Shown here: positions 46,160-55,759 of the stretch, in pieces
Layout of the letters: every line of letters starts with the position of its first letter
Position numbering within the stretch: position 1 is the first letter of the stretch
Assembly: GCA_963971575.1 (NCBI GenBank)
Contig: OZ020617.1
Coordinates: 19,801,403-19,865,402 of the forward strand
Length of the DNA stretch: 64,000 nucleotides
Direction: 5' to 3'
Source: Liopterus haemorrhoidalis
Taxonomy: Eukaryota; Arthropoda; Insecta; Coleoptera; Dytiscidae
Made by a program: the position numbers and the translations under genes
Notes under the pieces: generated by a model
What the model saw: only the letters and a program-made list of their open reading frames with translations
The model's database searches: none
What the model was told of the DNA's origin: nothing

Positions 46160-46440
46160 CAATGGGCCAGCTAACGGCCACGGGGACACCGGGGTACTGG
46201 CCCAGTGCAAAATGCCAGCACTGGACCAATGCGAAATGCCAGCACTGGCCCAGTGCGAAATGCCAGCACTGGCCCATTACTTTCAATGCACTTTACCGTT
46301 GCTGGGCCAGCAACTGATACATCAATGGACCAGCTAAGGGCCACGGGACACCGGGGTACTGGCCCAGTACGAAATGCCAGCACTGGCCCATTACTTTCAA
46401 TGCCGGCGAGTATGTGCTTTACCAGTACTGGTCCGGATAA
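46160..46440. repeat. GC-rich tandem repeats (CTGGCCCAGTGCGAAATGCC)
   Basis: The 24-bp motif ACTGGCCCAGTGCGAAATGC occurs three to four times in a row at 46195-46275. A longer unit with TGATACATCAATGG-CCAGCTA and CACCGGGGTACTGGCCCAGT repeats about 160 bases later. The strong GC content contrasts with the flanks. Reading frames here are repeat artefacts. Confidence 0.85.
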
Positions 46441-46955
46441 AAATGTTTGCTGGGATACTTACAATTAATATTTTTTGGTTAAGGTTAATATCATTTTAAA
46501 ATGTCATTTTCTTTATATTTTGATATTTTGTGCATTCTTAATACAAATTTCCCATTTATTTATTTTTTTGTGATTAAAATTTGTAAAAAAAAATAATTTA
46601 ATTTTGACATTCCAACGTGAAAAATGAAATAACCCCAGCAAGGTCCCTTCTCGTGACAACCTAAAAGAACGAAAATCCCATTTAGTTCCGCTTAACCGTT
46701 TGGAACAGACTGTAGAAAATAAACCTACTGACGCTGTAAATCTAAAAGATAAATAAGGGGCCTGGAAAAAAATTTTATTATGTTCCACGCATCCTGCAGA
46801 CAGAATAGAAATGCAAAAAGACTGAAAATTGAATAAGACCGTTTTTTTTTTTTTTTTAAATTGGTGATATTTTTGGTGAAATATTTGGTGGAGCAGGATA
46901 TTAAACGCTAAGCGAAATCGATTAATAAATTCTTTCTCATCCCAATGGTTTATGT

Positions 46956-47136
46956 AATCTGTCTCATTTTGTAATACGGAACTAACAGTGAAAGTTCATT
47001 TTTTATGTTGTATATTGACAATACATTTATAATATTGTCATAGTATTGGTTCACACGGATACGCCAAAGTCTGTTTACACCACAACAGTCATCAAAGTAA
47101 CCAGATCTAGTTTCGTATTACAAATTGAGACGGATT
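46956..47136. repeat. MITE-D, complete small copy
   Basis: The inverted ends are AATCTGTCTCATTTTGTAAT and ACGGAACTA, facing TAGTTTCGTATTACAAATTG and AGACGGATT. The body shares GTTCATTTTTTATGTTGT and TACACCACAACAGTCA with the ends at 55493 and 57715. It is non-coding and about 180 bp. Confidence 0.85.
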
Positions 47137-47149
47137 ATATGATTTGGTC

Positions 47150-47236
47150 TAACACGAACTATGTCTGAGCGTTCTAAATACTCTACAATTTCTTCATCAT
47201 CGTCTGCTAGCAAATCTTCTAATGATTTCCTTCTTT
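47150..47236 (-). pseudogene. Possible Harbinger transposase N-terminal scrap
   Basis: The minus strand reads RRKSLEDLLADDDEEIVEYL and ERSDIVRVRPN, an acidic-then-basic opening seen in HARBI1-like proteins. MITE-D sits directly beside its downstream end. There is no catalytic sequence. Function is inference only. Confidence 0.35.
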
Positions 47237-47404
47237 AAAAATAAATGTAAATTATCTAAAAATAATCGACAATATTTTTTTATTTCAGTTTAAATTAAAG
47301 TAGATTACTAAATTATTTTGAATTTATTTTGATATAGGTAATTACACAATAAAATAGCACACACAATGGAAACAGGTGTATGCAATATGTATATAAAGTG
47401 TAGG

Positions 47405-47505
47405 TATGTCTAATCATACATATATAATTAGCTAGAGTATGTTTGTGATCTGGGTAACACTGTGACGTCATTTTTCCTAAGGTTCTCGTGATTGGCTAAC
47501 TGGGG
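47405..47505 (+). repeat. Left copy of a CRE/ATTGG-bearing direct repeat
   Basis: This segment (ATATATAATTAGCTAGAG, GGGTAACACTGTGACGTCAT, CGTGATTGGCTAACTGGGG) matches 53585-53690 beyond the LINE. It contains a perfect TGACGTCA and an inverted CCAAT (ATTGG) 25 bases later. It may be part of the satellite-bearing host repeat into which the LINE inserted. Promoter activity is not shown. Confidence 0.6.
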
Positions 47506-47539
47506 CCTCTTGAGGTCTCTTCAGATATCTCTGGATATT

Positions 47540-48440
47540 TTGCAGATTTATTCTCTTTATATAGAAATGTGTAGGATTTCGTATGCATAAACAAGAAACT
47601 ATAGATACTACTATATGATTTGACCGACATAAACAATATTTTGCAGATTTATTCTCTAAGAAACTGCGAATTAAATAATATATAGAAATGTCCAGGGTTT
47701 CGTAGGCATAAACAAGAAACTCTAGACACTGCTATATCCTATGATAGATATGAAAAATATTTTGCAGATTTATTTTCTAAGAATCTCCGGATAAAATAAC
47801 GTATAGAAATGTGTAGGGTTTCCTAGACATAAACAAGTAATTCTAGACACTCCTATATCCTATGATCGATATGAAAAATGTTTTGCAGATTTATTTTCTA
47901 GGAATCAACAAATATAATTATTTACAGAAATATCTAGGGTTTCGTAGGCATAAACAAGAAACTCTAGATACTCCTATATCCTATGATCGATATGAAAAAT
48001 ATTTTGCAATTTTATTGTCTAAGAAAATGCGGATAAAATTACATATAGAAATGTTTATGGTTTCGTAGGCATAAAAGAGAAACTCTAGACACGTCTATAT
48101 CCTTTAACCGATATGAACAATATTTTGCAGATTTATTCTCTAAGAATCTACAAATATAATTATATATTGAAATGTTTAGGGTTTCGTAGGCATAAAACAG
48201 AAACTCTAGTCACCCCTATATCCTATAACCGATATGAACAATATTTTGCATATTTATTCTCTAAAAATCTACATATATAATTATATATAGAAATATCTAG
48301 GATTTCGTAGGCATAAAAAAGAAACTTTAGACACTCTTATATCCTTTGACCGATATGAACAATATTTTGCAGATTTATTGTCTAAGAATCTACGAATATA
48401 ATTACATACAAAAATATCTAGGATTTCGTAGGCATAAATT
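47540..48440 (+). repeat. 121-bp satellite array, about eight units
   Basis: TTTTGCAGATTTATT recurs at exact 121-base steps from 47641 to 48367, each unit followed by GGGTTTCGTAGGCATAAAC and AAGAAACTCTAGACAC. The first unit (from 47540) is about 20 bases short. Units differ by about 10 percent by eye. The array ends a few bases before the LINE target site. Confidence 0.92.
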
Positions 48441-48469
48441 AACGTCTCAAATTATTTTTAGTTTTAACA

Positions 48470-48990
48470 GTTCAAAGAGATATAGAGAGAGAGAGGTAGG
48501 ACGTGCGTGGCAAGGCAGTGATTTTATTGAGAATTGGTGACAAAGTAGTGATAGAGCAATTTAAATAGTGTAGTGTATGAGTTTAAGGTGCCAGGGAGGT
48601 TTTCGGCAGTGACTTTTTCGTTAGAATAGGAAAAAGTAAAGGCCGGTAAAGAGGGTGTGGCTGTGCTATTTGGCAAGAAGGACATCTATCGCCGAGTAGC
48701 AGCAAGTAGGGCTGGCTAGCACAGATTTGGGTTTCGACTGAAATTAAGTACAGCCGGCGCATCAACTAAATTTGTGACGTCAGACCGGCTTGTGGCTACC
48801 GCAACAAGCAGCATACATAGCCAAGAAGGTAGAAGACATTTAGGAAGAGAAGCCAGCACAATAAACCCAGACACGACAGACGGGACATTTTCTTTGCCGA
48901 GGAAGAGAAAGGGTAGACAAGGAGGATGGAAGCAAGAAAGAGGGCGAGCAGCGTGGGGTGCTTGTCGGACTGGGTGAGGAGAGGGGTTGA
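48470..48990 (+). promoter_or_regulatory. LINE 5' untranslated region
   Basis: Sequence between the target duplication and the first long ORF1-compatible frame. It begins near GATATAGAGAGAGAGAGGTA. LINE 5' UTRs usually hold an internal promoter. None is identifiable here beyond position. An alternative ORF1 start, MEARKRASSV, lies at 48926 in another frame. Confidence 0.5.
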
Positions 48991-49188
48991 CGGAAAGAAG
49001 AGAAGAAGAAGGAGGAGAAGACGCAGGAAGACCAGGAAAAAGGTGAAGAGACACTAAGGCCAAAAAAGATAGTCAGAGCGCCGACGGAGAGAAAGGGGAA
49101 AGCAGAAGATAGAGGAGGCTGTGAAGAGGGAGAAAGCACGGAAGTAGAGGAAGAAAAGGCAGAGGGTAGGAAAGATCACATCGAAGGA

Positions 49189-49923
49189 ATGTTGCAGGAG
49201 ATTCTAAGGAGAATGCGAACAATAGAAAAGCAAAATAGGCAAAGAGAAAAAGACAAGGAGGAGATAAAGGAAGAAATAAGAACAATGGTGGAAGATTTCG
49301 GAAGGAAACAGGAGATCTTAGAGGAGGAGCTCAGGAAAGTGAAGACGGAGCTACAAGAAACAAAGGAGCGAGTGGAGGCCATGGAAAGTAGGATGAACAG
49401 GGACAGGCAGGAAGAACAGGCGAGCGAGGAGACGAAACAAATAGAAAGAAGAATGGAAGAGCTGGAAATGACACAGGAGAGGAAAGAGAGGGAGGAGAGG
49501 AAAAACAATCTTGTAGTCAGAGGCGCGGAGTTAAACAGAAATAATCCCAAGGAGGGGGAAATAAAAAGAATCGTAAGGGAGTTGACAGGTAGGGAAGTAG
49601 AACTGGGGAGAATACAGGAAGTAGGAAGGGGGGAGGGAAGAATGTGGATAGTCCACATGAAAAGATGGGAAGAGAAAAGGGAAGTAATGGAAAGGAAGAG
49701 TAGACTAAAAGGAAGAAACATATACATAGATGACGACCTTACGAAGAAAGAAAGAGAAATTCAAAAGAAGATAAGGAAGTTAGTGAGGGAAGAAAGAGAA
49801 AAAGGACATCAGGCGAAAATGGGATACATGAAGATCCAGAAACAGGAGAAATGGCTGAAATGGAACGAAATTAAAGGAGAATTCGAAGCGATGAGGGATT
49901 TTCGGTATGCGGGGAGGAAGTAG
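49189..49923 (+). CDS. LINE ORF1: coiled-coil RNA-binding protein
   Basis: 244 codons from MLQEILRRMRTIEKQ. Residues 1-105 are a long Glu/Lys/Arg coiled coil. KNNLVVRG near residue 105 opens an RRM-like region as in L1-type ORF1 proteins, followed by RGEGRMWIVHMKRW and a basic C-terminus. It should bind LINE RNA and form multimers by family analogy. The same frame is open back to 48991 without an ATG, so the true N-terminus may be longer, perhaps through a frameshift from 48926. It ends at TAG 49921-49923, overlapping the open frame of ORF2. It is the best-preserved TE gene here. Confidence 0.85.
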   Translation: MLQEILRRMRTIEKQNRQREKDKEEIKEEIRTMVEDFGRKQEILEEELRKVKTELQETKERVEAMESRMNRDRQEEQASEETKQIERRMEELEMTQERKEREERKNNLVVRGAELNRNNPKEGEIKRIVRELTGREVELGRIQEVGRGEGRMWIVHMKRWEEKREVMERKSRLKGRNIYIDDDLTKKEREIQKKIRKLVREEREKGHQAKMGYMKIQKQEKWLKWNEIKGEFEAMRDFRYAGRK

Positions 49924-49976
49924 AAGAGAGGCGGGACGAGGCGAAGGAGAAGGGGAAAACAGGAGGAGGGGAAGGG

Positions 49977-52900
49977 GTGAGGGCAATCTTCTGGAATGTA
50001 GCAGGGATTAAAGGGAAGGATGAGGAGTTTTGGGAGTTTCTCAAAGATTTCGAGATCATAGGATTAACGGAGACGTGGATGGTGGAATCGGAATGGGACA
50101 GCTGGGAAGAAAAGATGCCGAAAGGGTGGGAATGGAGATTCCAGTGTGCGGAGAAAGAAAAGAAAAGAGGCAGAGCAAAAGGCGGGATGATCACAGGTGT
50201 AAGAACGGAGATGAGTATAGAGGAGGAGGAAGAGTTGGGGATTGAGGGTGTAGAAGAGAGAAGAGTGAAGGTAGGAAAAGAGAAGTGGCGAATAGTCACA
50301 CTGTACAATAGAGGAGGAAGTAAGACAAAATTGAAGGAGATGGATGAGAAATTAATGGAAGAGAGAGAGGGGGAGTTGATCATAGTGGGAGGGTATTTTA
50401 ATGCGAGAATAGGAGAAACGGGAGGAATGAGGGGGTGGGAAACGAAGGGAGAAGAAGAGACGAGAGGCGCGAAGGACAAAGAGAGAAATAAGGAAGGGGA
50501 TGTTATGCTGGAATGGATGGAAGAGAACGGATGGAGTGTACTAAATGGAAACAAAGAAGGGGACGAAGAGGGGAATTGGACGTATTATAAGGGAGAGAAA
50601 AAATCAACTATCGACTACGCCGTAGTAAATGAAGGGGCGTGGGAAAAGATAAGCAGGTTTGAAGTTAGGGAGAGAATAGAGTCAAACCACCAACCAATAA
50701 TAGTAGAGATAAGGAGGGGGAGAAAGAGAGTGGATGAAGAGGAGGTAAAGGATACACAAAACTGGACGGAGAAGGGAATAAGTAATTATATGGCAAGAAT
50801 TGAAAAGGTGGAATGGAAAGGATCGGGGGTGGAGAGAGGATGGAGAGAGCTGAGAGAGGGAATAGAGAGAGCGGTGGAAAAGAGAAAATGGAAGAGTCCA
50901 AAGATGGGGAAGAAGCCATGGTGGGGAATGAATTGTAGAAAGGCGAAAAAGGAAGCGCAAAAGGCCTGGAGGAAAAAAATAAAAGGAGGGGGGACGGAAG
51001 AGGAATACAAGAGAAAAATGAAACAGTACAAAAAAACTTGCGAGGAGGAAAAGGAAAAGCACAGGAAGAGGCAACAAGATGAAGTTGAAAAGATAAAGAA
51101 TGAAAAAGAAGCGTGGGAATATATAAATAAAGCCAGAGAGAAACAGGTAGGAATTAGCAAGAAGATAACTATGGGGAGCTGGAGGAAACACTTTATGGAA
51201 TTATTGGAGGGAAGTGAAGACAGAAGGGAAGAATCCGAGGAGGATAAAAGGGTATGGGAAGCAAGGGAGGGGGATAAAGCGGCAGAGAAAGGAAGAAGAG
51301 AGGAGGAGAAGGAAGAAGAACCAGCAGAGGAGGAAGTGTGGAGAGTAATTAAGAGCCTGAAGAAGGGAAAAGCGGCAGGACCTGATAAAATAAAAAACGA
51401 AGCATGGATATACGGAGGAGAGAAAGTGGCGGAAAAGATGGCAGAAATAATACGAGGCGTGTGGAAGGGAGAAGGATACCCAGAAGACTGGAGGGAAGGA
51501 ATAATAATTCCCATCCACAAAAAAGGAAGCAGGAATAGCGCAGGTAATTACAGAGGAGTAACCCTGATGAGCACGGCATACAAGTGTATGCGACAGTGCT
51601 CAATAAGAGGCTAGTGGAGGAAATAGAAGATAAAGACATATTAGAGGAGACGCAGTCAGGTTTTAGGAAGGGAAGGGGGGCGATAGATAACATATACACG
51701 ATAAACCACATAGTGGCTGAGAGAATAAAGAGGAAAAGAGGGAAGGTGTATATGGTATTTATCGACCTTAAGGCTGCCTTTGACAAATTGGACAGGCAAG
51801 AATTGTGGGAAGTATTGGAAAGAAGGGGTGTAAAGGAAGAAATGATAAGAAGGATTAAAAAAATATACGAGGAGACGAGGTGCAAGGTGAAGGTGGGAGA
51901 AGAAGAGTCCGAAAGCTTTTGGGTAAATAAGGGGGTGAGACAGGGCTGTCCGTTGAGCCCAACATTATTTAATATATACGTAGCTGACTTGGAAGAAACA
52001 ATGAGGAAGGGGCAAGACGGAGGAGTGGTGGTGGGAAGGAAGAAGTATTGGACAATGGGATACGCAGATGACCTGACTCTAATGGCAGAGAATGAGCAGG
52101 GACTAAAGAGGATGATGGTCAGAGCGGACAAGTACTTTAGAAGGAAAAAACTGGAGGTAAACAGAGATAAAACGAAGGTGATGGTGTTTGGAAAGGGGGG
52201 AGGAAAGAGAAAGAAGATAAGATGGGAATGGTCAGGGACAGAAATTGAAGAGGTAAAGAGTATGAAGTACCTCAGATATGTTCTAACGAGGAACAACAGA
52301 GCAGAGCAGCATGTTAGAGAAAGGGTGAAGAAAGCAAGAATGGTTATGGGGAAGCTATGGAGCATAGGAGAGAGGAGGTTTGACGACGATATCAGGTGGA
52401 GAATGAAATTGTTTGACGGGATTGTGAAGAGTATCCTCATGTACGGAGTAGAGATCTGGGGATGGAAAGAATGGGAGATAGTAGAAAGGGTACAAGAGGG
52501 ATACATGAGATGGATTATGGGATTAGACAGAACGACACCAGGATATATAGTGAGAGAGGAAATGAAGAGGGAAAAGCTGAGAGTAGGAGCCGGGGCGAGG
52601 GCGGCGAAGTATGAGGAGAAAATCAGGAGGGACGAAAGAAGGAAGATAATAAGAGAATGCTGGGAAGAAAGAATGAAGGAAGAACAAAAAGGTAAACTGT
52701 CGGAATGGGGAGAAACAAGGAAAGAGTACTATTGGAGATGTGGGATGGACATAAGGGAAGCTGAGCGAAAGAGAAATGAAGGAAGAAACATAGTAGAAGA
52801 ATTGAGAAGGAGAGACAAGGAGGTACAGGAGCAGGAAAGAACAGTAAGAATAGACAATTCAAGGAATGTGAAAAGGTATAGGGAGATAAGGACGGTAGGA

Positions 52901-53200
52901 ATACCTAAATATTTGAAAGGGAGGAGAGGAAAGGCAGGGGGCAGAGTTAGAAGGATTGCCAGATTAAGATGCGGAAATGAAGAACGGAGTAGTAGGTATT
53001 GGGCAAAACCGGAGGATAGGGTATGCAGAATGTGTAGAGAGGAGGAAGAATCCTTGGAACATCTTACAAAAAGATGTGGAAATATGACAAAATGGGAGGG
53101 AGAGATAAAGGAGCTGTTGAGTGAAGAAGGAAAGGGAGAAAGGTGGGCGAGAGTACTCGAGGAAAGAAGGAAGGAATGCGGAGAGGTAAGACAGAACTGA
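49977..53200 (+). pseudogene. LINE ORF2: AP endonuclease, RT, zinc knuckle
   Basis: The endonuclease starts near AIFWNVAGIKGKDEEFWEFL. LTETWM carries a catalytic Glu and YNRGGSKTK follows. VGGYFNARIG has Tyr where Asp is expected (GGDFN). DYAVVNEGAWEKIS and ESNHQPI follow, with Asn where SDH is usual. The RT has AAGPDKIKNEAW, PIHKKGSRNSAGNYRGVTL, SGFRKGRGAIDN, FIDLKAAFDKLDR, GVRQGCPLSPTLFNIY and GYADDLTLMA. The C-terminus has CRMCREEEESLEHLTKRC. The frame breaks once, at about 51584, where one base is missing. The start is uncertain: 49977 is GTG, and the frame is open upstream into ORF1. Confidence 0.9.
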
Positions 53201-53584
53201 GTACAGGAAGGAAGAGAGAGGCAATGGAGGAGGAAAGAAAAGAGGGAAGAGAAGCGAAGAAAGAGGGGAACAAGAACTGGAGTCAAGAAGGAAGGAGACC
53301 GGAGACGGAAGCCGAAAAGAGATTACGAAGAAAGAGATGAACACCGGAGGTAGAAGGTAGAAGAAGAAGAAGAAGAAAAAAAATCATAAAATGTATATTA
53401 TATTATTTTATTTTATTATATTATTATGATTATTTTTTCTCAATGTAATAGTTAAAACCCTATACGCCGCAAGGCCTAGGGGAAATAAAGAAATAAAGAA
53501 TTATATAGTTTTAACAATTGAAATGTAATGTACTGAATAAAATTTCATCGTTTTCCCAACTTAAAAAGTTCATGAATAAATAAT

Positions 53585-53762
53585 CTAACTATATAATTAA
53601 TTAGCAAATGTCTGTATGTAGTGTTGGTAACATTATGACATCAATTTTTCTCATGATTGGCTAACTGGGGACACCCTGTCTCTTGATTGGCTGACAGGTG
53701 ACACCCTCTCCCGTGATTGGCTAGCGGGTGATATCCTGTCCCGTGATTCGCTGACCGTCGAT
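53585..53762 (+). repeat. ATTGG 30-bp repeats, right copy of the direct repeat
   Basis: The first part repeats 47405-47505. Then GTGATTGGCTAACTGGGGAC, ACCCTGTCTCTTGATTGGCT and so on give about four units of 30 bp, each with an inverted CCAAT box (ATTGG, last one ATTCG). The left copy has one unit. It flanks the LINE and satellite block. Confidence 0.7.
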
Positions 53763-53864
53763 GATATTAAGATACGTTAAAAAATAAAACCAAATACACA
53801 TACAAAAAATTAAAATTTTTATATTATTAATACGTCATTATTGACGGGTAATAACCTAGTATGT

Positions 53865-54020
53865 GCCGGTCGCTATGGCGTAGTGGTCAGCTCATTTGAC
53901 TACCAACCATGGGGGCTCGGGTTCGAATCCCGGTTATAGCATGGAAATTTTCTCAAACAAAAATTGTCCTGGCTAATTGCCACAGTAGCAAAGGCCATTA
54001 AAAATTAAAAAAAAAAAAAA
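53865..54020 (+). repeat. tRNA-derived SINE, copy 2 (complete head)
   Basis: It starts GCCGGTCGCTATGGCGTAGT. The A box is TGGCGTAGTGG and the B box GGGTTCGAATCCCGG. A body of about 60 bases and an A run follow. A perfect 12-bp target duplication, AACCTAGTATGT, is at 53853-53864 and 54021-54032. The tRNA identity is unclear because the anticodon region has changed. Confidence 0.92.
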
Positions 54021-54315
54021 AACCTAGTATGTACATAATACCCGTTTTATTATATATTTTACGTATTTATGCTAATACTATTTACATATATTTATCAATT
54101 AAATGTTTTTTGTCAAAAATATCTGTCAAAATCTGTCATATTTATCCAATGGATAACATTTATCAGTACCTACATGGTGGGAATAACGTATCCTATAGAT
54201 AACTTAGTTACTCTATAGATAAATAATTGGAAATACGCAAAAAATCGTTTATTCCCTTGATAACAACTTATATCATTGGTAGTCAGTTTTATCTATGGTC
54301 TAATACCGGGCCTAA

Positions 54316-55057
54316 GTAAACTCTTCTTCTTCTTCTTCTGATTTGTTGGCTTTGGTGACCACTTTTTTTTAATTTGTTTTTATTTCCCTATGTTCGCACT
54401 TGCGATTTCCAATCTGTTAAATGTTGTTTTATGTTGAATTTTCAGGCTCGATCCGCTCGCGAGCTTTGCGAGCTCATTATGTGGGAGACCTTGAGTTTTG
54501 ATGGATTTACAAAGTAAGTACAAATGAAGTATATTAATATCATATTCAAAATTTATTAGCCAACCATGATTTTCATTCCGATCAGTAGGCTCTCCAAAGG
54601 GTGATGGTATAAGGAGTTTTTGGTCATACCTATAAAACCTTAAAAGTTATTAATGGAAAAAATAATCTTAATAAAAGAACCAATTTTAATAGCAATTAAC
54701 GTCATTAGAAGTGAAAATATGATTGCTTAGTAACTGACACAATCAGTCGGCATTCATGCTATGAGTTCAAAACAGCCTTTTAATTTAATTTTCTATTCAT
54801 CTCATAATTTGACTCGTTCAATGAATATAAAAAGTTAATAAATAATGTCTTTTCTTTATCTTAAACCAAAGTTGTTTGTATAGAATATGAATTTCCCACA
54901 TTTCTTAAGTTTCTAGTGTCTAGACTTTCGTCTAGACATTATTTTTTCTCAGTGCACTTCTTTTTATTTTTTCAAACAACCACTTTCTTAATAAAATTAA
55001 TCCATTTTCTACATCAATATCCACATTATATTCTTTGCACTAGTTTGTGAACAAAAA
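54316..55057. other. Unassigned, with a beta end fragment
   Basis: 54603-54648 is the last part of repeat family beta (GTATAAGGAGTTTTTGGTCA). A perfect 9-bp hairpin, TGTCTAGAC / GTCTAGACA, is at 54917-54938. Nothing else was recognised. Confidence 0.5.
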
Positions 55058-55252
55058 ATGTCTACCAAACAATATTATCGAGCAGATCCCAAAGGTAAAA
55101 TGTCAAGCCTACTTCCGGAGACTTTCTACAAAAACACCGATGATAAACAACTAAAAAGTTTGTTGGGAAGGTACGCTAATCGACGTGGAATTTATAGTTT
55201 TGTTTTTCGACTTGTTGTTATTGTCGAGAAACAGACGTGTGGGGAAAACTAA
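55058..55252 (+). CDS. Unrecognised small reading frame, possible first exon
   Basis: 64 codons starting MSTKQYYRADPKGKMSSLLP after AAAA, a favourable insect start context. I do not recognise it. GGAAG/GTACGC at 55166-55176 would serve as a splice donor after about 37 codons, and the later part of the frame (hydrophobic, then stop) looks less protein-like than the start. No TE motif is present. It could be the N-terminal exon of a host gene or chance. Confidence 0.3.
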   Translation: MSTKQYYRADPKGKMSSLLPETFYKNTDDKQLKSLLGRYANRRGIYSFVFRLVVIVEKQTCGEN

Positions 55253-55759
55253 GATAGTTTTTTCATATATATTTTTTTTTATAGAAATATAACTATCAGA
55301 GTAGTTTTGGATTAATACTTTTTTGTAGTTTTACCCCTGATAAAAATTGTTATTAGGAAATTTTTGCTGAAATGAAATTCGAAGAGAATAATAAATTAGC
55401 ACTGGACACTATATAAAATGGTAGTCCATTTGTCGGCTGCACAAAATAAGTTTTATAAACAATAAATTAGATTTTAAGAACGACAGATATTACCTGTCTC
55501 AATTTGTAATACGAAACTAAGAGGAAAATTTCATTTTTTATGTTGTCTACAACGCTTATGGAAAACGCAAACAGAAAAAAATGGAACAAAATTAAAAAGG
55601 AGCGAAATTATAGACCTTGTGGCAGATATTTTTTCAGTAAATATTGGTGTCCGGTAAGTGTTTACAACATCCCACTTCACACTTGCGCATACGTCAAACA
55701 CATGTCATTTGTTTAATATACAGATATTCTAAACAAGTGGGACTGTGCAGACCTTTTAT

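Larger units (their letters stand above)
44763..46454. mobile_element. TIR element with CCCAGCAAACAT ends
   Basis: The ends CCCAGCAAACAT (44763) and ATGTTTGCTGGG (to 46454) face each other. Subterminal GC-rich motifs (CCAGTACTGG, GCTGGTA-like) are shared. It is inserted in MITE-A. The inside holds a MITE-C right end (45460-45534), a small palindrome (45856-45999) and GC-rich tandem repeats. No transposase was seen. CCCAGCAAAC-type ends recur in insect MITEs as I recall, but I cannot name the superfamily. Confidence 0.75.
44659..46714. repeat. MITE-A, copy split by another element
   Basis: The left part 44659-44762 (AGTCTGTTCCGAACGGTTAA) and right part 46455-46714 (ending GTTTGGAACAGACTGTA) join to the layout of the complete copy at 34554-34960. 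The break falls after TTTGTAAATCAT. Confidence 0.85.
48470..53505 (+). mobile_element. Near-complete 5-kb LINE
   Basis: The target duplication TAGTTTTAACA is at 48459-48469 and 53506-53516 and defines the ends. The order is 5' UTR (48470 to about 48990), ORF1, ORF2, then a 3' UTR with GCCGCAAGGCCTAGGGG and an AAATAAAG-repeat tail. The sense strand is extremely purine-rich. The endonuclease is AP-type, with YADD and a CCHC-like C-terminus, and no RNase H is seen. It fits the R1/Jockey/L1-like spectrum, but I do not assign a clade. Relatives are at 3525-3822, 7027-7327 and 29930-31759. Confidence 0.92.
44318..54312. mobile_element. Possible 10-kb TIR element, Harbinger-like ends
   Basis: GGCCCGGTATT at 44318 is matched by AATACCGGGCC ending at 54312, and TAA flanks both outer sides (44315-44317, 54313-54315), as PIF/Harbinger target duplications would. 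Further subterminal similarity (GTTATCTATA-like) is weaker. Everything between would then be nested or cargo. The alternative is two unrelated solo ends. A possible Harbinger N-terminus at 47150-47236 supports one element only modestly. Confidence 0.45.

Noticed and set aside
46171..46468. ASTGP/FRTGPV repeat proteins
   Set aside because: They arise from the GC-rich tandem DNA repeat in two frames on opposite strands. There is no start context or partner.
47540..48440. CRISPR array
   Set aside because: The 121-bp period has no alternation of fixed repeat and variable spacer. Whole units are similar, so it is a satellite.
51349..52506. Long antisense frame of 385 codons, and others at 50786-51520 and 49871-50554
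   Set aside because: They lie opposite the purine-rich LINE ORF2 and translate to low-complexity Ser/Phe/Leu/Pro. The sense strand has clear enzyme motifs, so these are shadows.
53865..53945. Functional tRNA gene at the SINE head
   Set aside because: It has an A run, a target duplication and a sister copy, and the stems are not intact. It is a SINE.
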